Part shown: positions 24,992-32,515 of the stretch, piece after piece
Layout of the letters: each line of letters starts with the position of its first letter
Numbering within the stretch: the first letter of the stretch is position 1
Source of the DNA: CBDDFS01 sp965227255
GTDB lineage: Bacteria > Bacteroidota > Bacteroidia > Flavobacteriales_E > Vicingaceae
DNA length: 64,000 bases
Direction of reading: 5' to 3'
NCBI GenBank assembly: GCA_965227255.1
Contig: CBDDFS010000002.1
Coordinates: 1 to 64,000 of the forward strand
The notes under the pieces: generated by a model
The model's database searches: none
Seen by the model: only the letters and a program-made list of their open reading frames with translations
Told to the model about the DNA's origin: nothing
Made by a program: the position numbers and the translations under genes

Positions 24992-26247
24992 TCAACCACA
25001 TCATTATAGACATATCCGGCACCTTCAACCCTTTCTTTCACCTTTTTTAAGTCGATATTATGACCTTTCAATTCAACCTTTTTCTCTTCCAGATTTACAG
25101 CCGACTGATTCACTTCAGGCAGGTCCAGAAGAACAGATTCGACTTTTGCTGCACAATTGTTACAGGTCATGCCAACAACTTCAATGTTCAAGGTCTGGTC
25201 ACTTTCGGTTTTGGCACCTTGCCTCTTTTTTCTCCAGTTCATCATTTTCAGATAAAAGCTTCGTAAAAGAAAGAAAATAAAGATAGCTGTAGAAATGTTT
25301 TCAATCCAGCTCCAAAAAGAATTGCCATGATCATGTCCTGCACCGGCGCTCACTGTAAAGAAATCTGGTGGAAAGAGTCGATTCAGAAGAAGTCCAAAAA
25401 CAAATGACGTAAGGACAATAGACCCAAGGTAGATTGCAAAGGTCTTTTTACCAAGAGTTTTCGCAATTACTGTAATGGTTGCTATGTTGGTTGCAGGACC
25501 TGCCATTAGAAAAACAAGCACAGCTCCGGGATTCAGGCCTTTCATCAAAAGAACGGCTGCAATTGGAACAGAACCTGTAGCACAGACATAGAATGGAATG
25601 GATGCCAGGAGAACGATTAACATGGACGCAATTTCATTTGACATAACCGCCGACTGAAAAAATTCCTCCGGAATGAGGACGGCTATCACAGCAGCAAGTG
25701 CAAGTCCGATAAAGAGCCAATCTCCGATATCATTGAATAATTCATCGAAAGAATAGTTGAGTATTCTTTTTAATTTGTTTCCGTCTCTTGCCTTTTCATC
25801 GGCCAAGGAATCATGGAATGAATGGCTCTCTTCTGTTTGATCCAGCACGTTGCTAGCCACTCCGCCAATCACACCATTGACAAGGGCAATAAATGGTCGT
25901 ACGATGGCAAAAGGAAGTCCCAGAAGAGAATATGTCACCATGATTGAATCTACACCTGTCTGAGGTGTTGAAATGAGAAATGATAAGGTCGCTCCCTTAG
26001 ATGCCCCTTCTTTATAAAGTGATATTCCTGTAGGTATGACCCCACAGGAACAAAGAGGTAGAGGAATTCCCATGAGTGAAGCATAGAGAATAGACTTCAG
26101 ATTTCTTTTACCGAAGTATTTTGTAAAGGCACCTCTGGGTACATAGACATGAAGAATTCCGGCAATGATAAAACCGAAGAGGAGATATGGCGCCATTTCT
26201 CTGGTCAGAGAGAAAAGAGCGTTCAGATATTCCATTAACAAATTCAT
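24988..26247 (-). CDS. SO_0444-type Cu/Zn efflux permease with C-terminal HMA domain
   Basis: This 419-residue protein fuses a DUF318/ArsP-like permease of about 8 membrane helices (first half PLPLCSCGVIPTG, second half YVCATGSVPIAAVLLMKG) to a C-terminal heavy-metal-associated domain with GMTCNNCAAKV (about residue 360). The cysteines of LCSCG and GMTCNNC are the likely metal-relay sites. Proteins of this build export copper or zinc from the cytoplasm. A His-containing loop (AGAGHDHGNSFW) precedes the last helices. It is operonic with the DUF4296 lipoprotein. Confidence 0.85.
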   Translation of the reverse strand: MNLLMEYLNALFSLTREMAPYLLFGFIIAGILHVYVPRGAFTKYFGKRNLKSILYASLMGIPLPLCSCGVIPTGISLYKEGASKGATLSFLISTPQTGVDSIMVTYSLLGLPFAIVRPFIALVNGVIGGVASNVLDQTEESHSFHDSLADEKARDGNKLKRILNYSFDELFNDIGDWLFIGLALAAVIAVLIPEEFFQSAVMSNEIASMLIVLLASIPFYVCATGSVPIAAVLLMKGLNPGAVLVFLMAGPATNIATITVIAKTLGKKTFAIYLGSIVLTSFVFGLLLNRLFPPDFFTVSAGAGHDHGNSFWSWIENISTAIFIFFLLRSFYLKMMNWRKKRQGAKTESDQTLNIEVVGMTCNNCAAKVESVLLDLPEVNQSAVNLEEKKVELKGHNIDLKKVKERVEGAGYVYNDVVE

Positions 26248-26291
26248 CTTCAGTGCAAAGTTAGACCTAAATCAATGATTAATTATCAACT

Positions 26292-26332
26292 CTAATCCCA
26301 AATCTCTGACGACTGACGACTGATCATTATCA
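26292..26332. repeat. Heptamer array E (CTGACGA)
   Basis: The clearest units are CTGACGA (26306-26312), CTGACGA (26313-26319) and CTGATCA (26320-26326). A degenerate in-phase run on the left (TCTAATC, CCAAATC) lies in the spacer between the permease start and the ATP synthase terminator. Confidence 0.6.
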
Positions 26333-26333
26333 A

Positions 26334-26366
26334 CAAAAAAACCCGATGATCGCTCACCGGGTTCCT
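26334..26366 (-). terminator. Intrinsic terminator of the ATP synthase operon
   Basis: On the minus strand, AACCCG and CGGGTT (bases 26358-26363 and 26340-26345) form a 6-bp stem with a 12-base loop, followed by a run of T. It starts 24 bases after the atpG stop. Confidence 0.75.
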
Positions 26367-26386
26367 TTATACAAAAACAACAATCT

Positions 26387-27262
26387 TTATTTCAATGCCT
26401 CTGCACCGGCAACGATCTCAAGGATCTCTCCAGTAATAGCGGCCTGACGAGCCTTGTTATAGCTCAACTTGAGTTCTTTGATCAATTCGTTCGCATTGTC
26501 CGTTGCTTTATGCATGGCAGTCATTCTTGCTCCGTGCTCTGCAGCATGAGAATCCAGAATGGCCTTATAAAGCTGTACTTTCAAAGACTTAGGTATCAAT
26601 TCACCTACAATGATCTCTTGCTCTGGTTCAAAAATGTACTCACCACTTACAGTATCTTCCTGCTCTTCCGGTGGAAGAATAGGCAGGTATGCCTCATTAA
26701 CTACATTCTGAACAGCAGCATTCTTGAATTGATTGTATATCAGGATAACTTCATCGAATTGTTTCGTGGCAAATGCCGCCATTATTTTTTCAGCCGCATC
26801 TGAAACTGTTTCAAAATTCAGATTATCAAAAACAGAACTCAGGTTTTTTGGAAGTGTTGTTCCAATGATACCGTAATCAGTTTTCTTAAAATAGTCCTCT
26901 GATTTTTTTCCAATCGACAGAACAGTGATCTGTGATGAGTCTTTGTGCTCAGCAATAACCCTGTTTGTCTCCTTGATGATATTCGAATTGAATGCCCCGC
27001 AAAGTCCCCGGTTCGATGTGATCGCTACGATCAAAAGATTATTACGTTCTCTCACAGAGGTATAAACCCCTTCGCTTTCCGTCACAGAACCACTCACATT
27101 GCTCATGATCTCGGTTAGCTTCGCAGCATAAGGTCTCAGTTGCAAGATGGCATCCTGAGCTCTTCTCAACTTTGAAGCCGACACCATCTTCATGGCAGAA
27201 GTGATCTGGCTCGTTGAACTTACCGAGGCAATCCTATTTCGTATTTCCTTGAGGTTCGCCAT
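26387..27262 (-). CDS. atpG: F1Fo ATP synthase gamma subunit
   Basis: This 291-residue central-shaft subunit couples Fo rotation to catalysis in F1. The N-terminal helix LKEIRNRIASVSSTSQITSAMKMVSASKLRRAQ and the C-terminal helix MHKATDNANELIKELKLSYNKARQAAITGEI are the two halves of the coiled-coil shaft, and the middle carries NRGLCGAFN. Length and motifs are normal. It is the last gene of the operon, 3 bases after atpA and just before the terminator at 26334-26366. The beta and epsilon genes, which usually follow gamma, are absent here. Confidence 0.97.
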   Translation of the reverse strand: MANLKEIRNRIASVSSTSQITSAMKMVSASKLRRAQDAILQLRPYAAKLTEIMSNVSGSVTESEGVYTSVRERNNLLIVAITSNRGLCGAFNSNIIKETNRVIAEHKDSSQITVLSIGKKSEDYFKKTDYGIIGTTLPKNLSSVFDNLNFETVSDAAEKIMAAFATKQFDEVILIYNQFKNAAVQNVVNEAYLPILPPEEQEDTVSGEYIFEPEQEIIVGELIPKSLKVQLYKAILDSHAAEHGARMTAMHKATDNANELIKELKLSYNKARQAAITGEILEIVAGAEALK

Positions 27263-27265
27263 GTT

Positions 27266-28852
27266 TTATTCGTCTGTTTTGTACTGAGCAGTCATGTCAG
27301 CACAAACGCTTTCAAGTGTTGAAGTAATTTCGTCTGTAAGTTTTCCTTCTCTCAACTGATCCAAGATATCTCTGTGCTTAGATTCCATTTGATCAAGGAA
27401 GTTTCTTTCGAATTCTTTCACCTTGTTCACCGGAACATCTTTGATCAATCCTTTTGTTCCAAGGTAAATGATGGCTGTTTGTTTCTCAACAGGCATTGGT
27501 GAGAACTGTCCCTGCTTAAGAATCTCCACGTTTCGGGCACCCTTATCAAGAACCGCTTTTGTAGCCGCATCAAGGTCAGATCCGAATTTCGCAAAGGCTT
27601 CTAGTTCACGGTACTGAGCCTGATCCAGTTTCAATGTACCGGCAACTTTCTTCATCGATTTAATCTGAGCAGAACCACCCACCCTGGATACTGAGATACC
27701 CACATTAATGGCTGGTCTCACACCGGCGTTAAATAGGTTCGACTCAAGGAATATCTGACCGTCGGTAATTGAAATTACATTCGTTGGAATATAAGCCGAA
27801 ACGTCACCGGCCTGAGTTTCAATAATAGGAAGTGCAGTTAGTGAACCTCCACCTTTTACTTTGTCTTTCAGTGATTCCGGAAGGTCATTCATCTGAGCAG
27901 CAAGCTGATCAGAGTTAATAACCTTGGCTGCTCTTTCCAGCAATCTTGAGTGAAGGTAGAATACATCACCAGGATAGGCTTCCCTTCCCGGAGGTCTTCT
28001 CAAAAGAAGTGATACCTCTCTATATGCCACGGCTTGTTTTGACAAATCATCATAAACAATCAAAGCTGGTCTACCCGTATCCCTGAAGTACTCGGCAATG
28101 GCCGCACCGGCAAATGGAGCGTAGAACTGCATTGGCGCAGGGTCTGACGCCGAAGCCGAAACTACAACTGTGTAAGGAAGTGCACCATTGTCTTCAAGTG
28201 TCTTTACGATACCCGCTACTGTTGACGACTTCTGTCCACAAGCTACATAAACACAGAAAACAGGCTCACCTCTGTCGTAAAATTCTTTCTGATTGATAAT
28301 TGTATCGATGGCAACGGCAGTCTTACCAGTCTGACGGTCACCAATAATCAATTCCCTCTGTCCTCTTCCGATTGGAATCATAGCATCGATGGCCTTGATA
28401 CCTGTTTGAAGTGGCTCATTCACCGGCTGTCTGTAAATTACACCAGGAGCTCTCCTTTCTAGCGGCATCTCAACCATTTCACCTTCGATCGGACCTTTAC
28501 CGTCGATCGGATGACCCATGGTATTAACAACTCTTCCAAGCATTCCTTCACCGGCTTTCAATGAAGCAATCCTTCCAGTTCTTTTTACTACATCTCCTTC
28601 TCTGATATCTCCTGTTTCACCAAGAAGTACAGCACCTACGTTGTCTTCTTCAAGGTTAAGAACGATACCTTCAACTCCATTGCTGAATTCGATCAATTCA
28701 CCGGACTGAACTTCAGACAATCCATAAATCCTGGCAATTCCATCACCCACCTGAAGTACTGATCCTACTTCTTCGAGTTGAGCTTCTGTGCTCAAGCCGG
28801 CGAGTTCATTTCTCAATATTGCAGAAACCTCTGCTGGTTTAATATCTGACAT
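27266..28852 (-). CDS. atpA: F1Fo ATP synthase alpha subunit
   Basis: This 528-residue subunit forms the alpha3beta3 hexamer and holds the non-catalytic nucleotide sites. The Walker A motif GDRQTGKTA lies at about residue 170. The Walker B region is ALIVYDDLSKQA, and the alpha signature PAINVGISVSRVGGSAQ, with the arginine finger in SRVG, is intact. The gene lies 18 bases after atpH. Nothing is missing compared with the family. Confidence 0.98.
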   Translation of the reverse strand: MSDIKPAEVSAILRNELAGLSTEAQLEEVGSVLQVGDGIARIYGLSEVQSGELIEFSNGVEGIVLNLEEDNVGAVLLGETGDIREGDVVKRTGRIASLKAGEGMLGRVVNTMGHPIDGKGPIEGEMVEMPLERRAPGVIYRQPVNEPLQTGIKAIDAMIPIGRGQRELIIGDRQTGKTAVAIDTIINQKEFYDRGEPVFCVYVACGQKSSTVAGIVKTLEDNGALPYTVVVSASASDPAPMQFYAPFAGAAIAEYFRDTGRPALIVYDDLSKQAVAYREVSLLLRRPPGREAYPGDVFYLHSRLLERAAKVINSDQLAAQMNDLPESLKDKVKGGGSLTALPIIETQAGDVSAYIPTNVISITDGQIFLESNLFNAGVRPAINVGISVSRVGGSAQIKSMKKVAGTLKLDQAQYRELEAFAKFGSDLDAATKAVLDKGARNVEILKQGQFSPMPVEKQTAIIYLGTKGLIKDVPVNKVKEFERNFLDQMESKHRDILDQLREGKLTDEITSTLESVCADMTAQYKTDE

Positions 28853-28870
28853 TTTACCTGATTTTAAATC

Positions 28871-29428
28871 TTAAAATTTGACGGAGTAAAGATCTCTTGA
28901 GAACTCCTTTTCTAGTTTGTTTAAATTATTTTTTACCGAAGCATCAATCTGAAGATCATTCATTTTAAGGATGATTCCACCTATCAATTCTTCGTTCACT
29001 TCTTCTATTAATTCGATGCCTTCATTAGTTCTGGTCTTCAAAAACTCCATTACTCTCTCCCTATTCTCAGGACTCAAAGGTGTGGCAGTTTCGACCTTAA
29101 TAATGTGGATCTTTTTAAATTCTTTGTATTGGTTAATGAAGGATTTGGTGATATCGAAAATCAACTCTTCCCTGCTTCTTCTGAAAATAATGTTGAAGAA
29201 TGTCGTAGAGCCTTTTCCAAGATTCTTACCAAATATTTCGAGGAATATTTTCTGCTTTTTATCCGTTTTAATAACCGGACTGTCAAGCATTACACGAAGA
29301 TCCCTATTTTCATCAAGGGTCTTGTTTACCAAGGTGATCTCCCCGATTACTTTTTCAAGGTCGTTCTTTTCTACAGCTAATTGTAGAAGCGCTTTGGCAA
29401 ATCGATATGATACTCTTGAAATAAGCAT
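28871..29428 (-). CDS. atpH: F1Fo ATP synthase delta subunit
   Basis: This 185-residue peripheral-stalk subunit (OSCP equivalent) links F1 to the b subunit. The N-terminal helical domain begins VSYRFAKALLQLAVEK, and the C-terminal domain contains the conserved ELIGGIILKMNDLQIDASVKN, typical of delta. The gene lies 2 bases after atpF, consistent with coupled translation. Confidence 0.95.
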   Translation of the reverse strand: MLISRVSYRFAKALLQLAVEKNDLEKVIGEITLVNKTLDENRDLRVMLDSPVIKTDKKQKIFLEIFGKNLGKGSTTFFNIIFRRSREELIFDITKSFINQYKEFKKIHIIKVETATPLSPENRERVMEFLKTRTNEGIELIEEVNEELIGGIILKMNDLQIDASVKNNLNKLEKEFSRDLYSVKF

Positions 29429-29430
29429 GC

Positions 29431-29925
29431 TTAGTTCATTTTAAATCCTTCGATTGAAGTCTTGATCAAATCATCCTGCTTGGCCTGATCGCTCAATTCC
29501 TTTTTGATGATCTTTTCTGCAATGTCAACCGACAACTGAGCCACCTGATCTTTCAATTCAGATATAGCCGCTTTCTTTTCGTTTTCAATCGTTTCCTGAG
29601 CCGAAGCGATAATCTTGTTAGCCTCTGCTTTGGCAGCTTCCTTAGCGTCTGCAACAATTTTATTCTTCGTTTCTCTAGCCTCCTTTAGCAGTGCATCACG
29701 CTCTACTCGGGCCTCATTCATCAATTTCTTATTTCCGGCTTTCAATTCCGCCATTTCGAACTTGGCTTTATCTGCCGCTTTCAAAGCTTCAGTAATTGAT
29801 TCTTCTCTTTCCTTAAGCGCATTAAGAATTGGTTTCCAGGCCATCTTCTTAAGCAGAAAAAGTACAACAAGAAAAGAGAGTGTTGTCCAAAATACAAGAC
29901 CAATACCGGGCGTTAATAATTCCAT
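29431..29925 (-). CDS. atpF: F1Fo ATP synthase b subunit
   Basis: This 164-residue protein has a single N-terminal membrane helix (GLVFWTTLSFLVVLFLLKKMAW pattern) and a long charged, alanine-rich coiled coil that forms the peripheral stalk. Only one b gene is present, so a homodimer is expected, rather than the b/b' pair of phototrophs. The gene follows atpE after a 61-base spacer that holds a strong GC hairpin. Confidence 0.95.
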   Translation of the reverse strand: MELLTPGIGLVFWTTLSFLVVLFLLKKMAWKPILNALKEREESITEALKAADKAKFEMAELKAGNKKLMNEARVERDALLKEARETKNKIVADAKEAAKAEANKIIASAQETIENEKKAAISELKDQVAQLSVDIAEKIIKKELSDQAKQDDLIKTSIEGFKMN

Positions 29926-29953
29926 TTTTTAATGTTTTTAGAGTTAAAAAATG

Positions 29954-29979
29954 ACTCCCGGGCCTACCGCCCGGGAATC
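29954..29979 (-). promoter_or_regulatory. GC-rich intercistronic hairpin between atpE and atpF
   Basis: TCCCGGGC (29956-29963) and GCCCGGGA (29969-29976) form a perfect 8-bp stem with a 5-base loop, 10 bases after the atpE stop. On the minus strand a T-rich stretch (TCATTTTTT) follows, so the hairpin could act as a leaky terminator or an RNA-stabilising element that raises atpE expression relative to downstream genes. Confidence 0.65.
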
Positions 29980-29986
29980 AATTCAA

Positions 29987-30229
29987 TTAGATGAACAATA
30001 CTAGAAGACAAAGTACAATAGCGAAGAATACCGCACCTTCAACAAGTGCCGCAGCAACGATCATGTTTGCCCTGATATCACCAGTAGCTTCCGGTTGACG
30101 AGCCATAGACTCAAGAGCAGAACCACCGATTCGGCCGATTCCAACACCTGCACCCAAAGCAGCAATACCTGCACCGATACCGGCACCCATCACATCCAAT
30201 CCTTCTAGTAAAATTGCTAATAACTCCAT
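29987..30229 (-). CDS. atpE: F1Fo ATP synthase c subunit
   Basis: This 80-residue hairpin proteolipid forms the rotor ring. Helix 1 is glycine-rich (GAGIGAGIAALGAGVGIG), the polar loop reads ESMARQPEA with the conserved Arg-Gln-Pro, and helix 2 carries the proton-binding Glu in AAALVEGAVFF (about residue 65). The Gln and Thr/Ser ligands that mark Na+-binding c subunits are not seen, so a proton-driven enzyme is expected. Confidence 0.96.
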   Translation of the reverse strand: MELLAILLEGLDVMGAGIGAGIAALGAGVGIGRIGGSALESMARQPEATGDIRANMIVAAALVEGAVFFAIVLCLLVLFI

Positions 30230-30261
30230 GATTACACGATTAAATTAAACATAAGAGATTC

Positions 30262-31332
30262 TTAATGGTGTTCCTCCACCGCCTGACCGAAATAAAGTGC
30301 AGATAGTAAAGTGAACACATATGCTTGTAAGAAAGCAACTAAAATTTCCAGGATATTCATAAATATCGAAAAGGCCATTGATGCAATGGACACACCGGCT
30401 GCTGTGCCCGGACCAATTTCCTGGTTAAATATGAATATCAAACATATAAATGACAAGATTATAATGTGCCCTGCTGTGATGTTCGCAAAAAGACGAAGCA
30501 TAAGTACCATCGGCTTCAGGAATACCTGAAGAATTTTAATCGGTACCAAAATCAGCATTACCGGAATCGGAACGCCTGATGGGGCAAAAATGTGTTTCCA
30601 ATAGTTTTTGTTGCCATTCATATTCGTAACAATGAATGTGAATAAGGCAAGGATCATGGTTACTGCAATATTACCGGTAACATTCATTCCACCTAAGAAT
30701 GGAATCAATCCTAAAAAGTTACAAATGAGTATGAAAAAGAATACAGTTAACAGGAAGGGTGTAAATCTCTCGTAATGCTTTTCACCGATTGAAGGCTTGG
30801 CAACCTCATCCCTGATGAAAAGAATAAGCGGCTCCATCACAGCCTGAACTCCTTTAGGTGCTTCACCTCTGTTCTTTACGTATCCTTTGGCAGAACCAAC
30901 AAACAACCAGAACATGATAATCAGACCCATGAACATTCCAACCACATTTTTGGTGATTGAAAAATCCATTGGATGAATTTCTTCTCCTGAAGCAGTGTGA
31001 GCCATGATATGACCTTCATGCATTTCATAGGTAATTCCTGTTCTGTTACTTATATAAGGTTCAGTTCCATGATGAAATGCACTTGACATAAAGATGTCCA
31101 TGCCAAGGTCGCTGTACATAATGACAGGAAGTGGAATTGTAAAGCCATCAAAAATGTGCATTTCATGCGCATCCAATACGTGGTGAATGATGGTTTCTCC
31201 GGCATTCCATGGTTCTGTTTCATGCTCTGCACCAGCTTCTTCTGACGCAAGCAAATTCTGAGGGGTGAAAAACAAGCCGAAAAGGGCGATTAGCAAAAAT
31301 GATAAGTGCTTGTTTTTAAGTGTCTTAACCAT
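30262..31332 (-). CDS. atpB: F1Fo ATP synthase a subunit
   Basis: The start is placed at 31332 (MVKTLKNKHLSF), because it begins an N-terminal signal-like helix ending ASEE; the frame extends upstream to 31386. The protein of about 356 residues is longer than E. coli subunit a owing to a His/Glu-rich periplasmic N-terminus (about residues 30-130), a common feature of Bacteroidota AtpB. The stator arginine lies in LMLRLFANITAGHI, and five to six membrane helices follow. It forms the proton half-channels next to the c ring. Confidence 0.93.
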   Translation of the reverse strand: MVKTLKNKHLSFLLIALFGLFFTPQNLLASEEAGAEHETEPWNAGETIIHHVLDAHEMHIFDGFTIPLPVIMYSDLGMDIFMSSAFHHGTEPYISNRTGITYEMHEGHIMAHTASGEEIHPMDFSITKNVVGMFMGLIIMFWLFVGSAKGYVKNRGEAPKGVQAVMEPLILFIRDEVAKPSIGEKHYERFTPFLLTVFFFILICNFLGLIPFLGGMNVTGNIAVTMILALFTFIVTNMNGNKNYWKHIFAPSGVPIPVMLILVPIKILQVFLKPMVLMLRLFANITAGHIIILSFICLIFIFNQEIGPGTAAGVSIASMAFSIFMNILEILVAFLQAYVFTLLSALYFGQAVEEHH

Positions 31333-31420
31333 GCTTTTCAAGTAGATTTTTAAGGCCTCTGAAAATTCGACCGCAAAAGTAGACAATTCTACCTCATTAG
31401 AAAATAAAATCGTCCTTTTT

Positions 31421-31828
31421 TTAAGAGCTTTTTTCGCCTTGTTGTGGAAGGTTCTTTAGCGACTTCAAAGTTCGGCTCACAGAGAAGGCAGAATAGAGCA
31501 TGTATAGGATCAAATAATTGATGGCAAAAACCTTTGAGTTTTCTATTCCAATAAGCAGAACCACCACTAGAATCATCAAAGAAAGAAAGATCTTTATTCC
31601 CATTGAAGCCATGAATACAACAACATATTTCTGTGGTCGATCTTTTAAAGATCTCTTCAGAAGCAAATGAATAATTATCGTAACGAGAAAGAAATAGAAG
31701 TAAGAAAAATAATAGAGCTTTTCGAACTCCATATTCAGGAATTCATGGTTTACATAGTAGTTGACCGGAATAGCTACGGCTGTCAAAACAACCAGTTGCA
31801 GAATAAATTTCATTAAGGAGTTCTTCAT
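31421..31828 (-). CDS. Hypothetical membrane protein of the ATP synthase operon
   Basis: This 135-residue protein has four predicted membrane helices separated by short basic loops (LLLKRSLKDRPQKYVV). It lies exactly where AtpI-type assembly proteins sit, between atpZ and atpB, overlapping atpZ by 4 bases. The sequence does not carry the AtpI signature clearly, but size, topology and position suggest a functional analogue that helps c-ring assembly or cation supply; this is inference. Confidence 0.65.
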   Translation of the reverse strand: MKNSLMKFILQLVVLTAVAIPVNYYVNHEFLNMEFEKLYYFSYFYFFLVTIIIHLLLKRSLKDRPQKYVVVFMASMGIKIFLSLMILVVVLLIGIENSKVFAINYLILYMLYSAFSVSRTLKSLKNLPQQGEKSS

Positions 31829-32064
31829 TTCTTGGATACTTCTCGAATGATGACATACATGGCCATAAATACGGCCAGAATAGATAGAATTAAAACAAAT
31901 ACGGGAGATTCAAAACCCAGATATTCATCGAGTTTCAAACCCCCAAAAACACCAACAAGAATGATAGAGATCATTCTTGCTGCAATGTTCGTATATTTTA
32001 TGAATTCGCGACTGCTTCGCAGTCCGCTTTTAAGAGACTTGGGCTTCGAGTTCTTTTTGTTCAT
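31825..32064 (-). CDS. atpZ: AtpZ/AtpI family protein
   Basis: This 79-residue protein has a basic N-terminus and two membrane helices. The motif GVFGGLKLDEYLG matches the AtpZ/AtpI pattern (G.f.G..LD..l). Members are small accessory proteins of F-type ATPases involved in assembly or Mg2+/Ca2+ handling. The gene start overlaps the end of the bactofilin gene by 35 bases in a different frame, so the two are expressed together. Confidence 0.85.
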   Translation of the reverse strand: MNKKNSKPKSLKSGLRSSREFIKYTNIAARMISIILVGVFGGLKLDEYLGFESPVFVLILSILAVFMAMYVIIREVSKK

Positions 32065-32425
32065 TCTTTTCGAGGCCCTTGACTACACCACCCATTTTAC
32101 AGTTACCTGTGAAATTAGCTCCCGGTTCAATGTGTAGTTTATTGGTACTGATCTCTCCTTCAAGGTTGCAAGCCGCTTTTAGCGACAACAACTCATGCAC
32201 ATTTACTTTCGCTCTGATCGTACCTGAAAAGTCAGCGTTTTTGCAAGTTACATCTCCTTCGATTCTACCACTAGCACCTACCACAACTCTTCCTTCGGTG
32301 TTCAGACTTCCAATCAACACACCGTCAATCCTGATATCTCCTGAACAGTTGATATCACCCTTGATCTCGGTCCCAGCCTTGATCATATTTCCCAAAAGGG
32401 ATTCCGACTCATTATTCTTTGCCAT
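32030..32425 (-). CDS. Bactofilin (polymer-forming cytoskeletal protein)
   Basis: The start is set at 32425 (MAKNNESESLLGN), because the upstream in-frame ATG at 32461 adds a poor leader. The product of about 131 residues is a beta-helix of short repeats: GDINCSGDIRIDGVLIGSL, EGRVVVGASGRIEGDV, FSGTIRAKVNVHELLSL and EGEISTNKLHIEPGANFTG. Bactofilins self-assemble without nucleotide into filaments at the membrane that position envelope enzymes. Sitting between porW and atpZ, with an M23 peptidase just beyond porW, suggests a role in cell shape or envelope organisation. Confidence 0.9.
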   Translation of the reverse strand: MAKNNESESLLGNMIKAGTEIKGDINCSGDIRIDGVLIGSLNTEGRVVVGASGRIEGDVTCKNADFSGTIRAKVNVHELLSLKAACNLEGEISTNKLHIEPGANFTGNCKMGGVVKGLEKNEQKELEAQVS

Positions 32426-32515
32426 CTCTGTCTTTCTATAAGTAATTGAAGTTCGCTGCAAAGATAAAAAAATGACCTTATAACATCCTAAAAATTAGTC
32501 GATTAAAAAGATGTG

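Noticed and set aside
24867..25280. Plus-strand open frame of 137 codons
   Set aside because: Antisense to the DUF4296 and Cu/Zn permease genes, and it spans their overlap, which no real gene would do here.
28971..29444. Plus-strand open frame of 157 codons opposite atpH
   Set aside because: It lies fully antisense to a clear ATP synthase delta gene, with no motif of its own.
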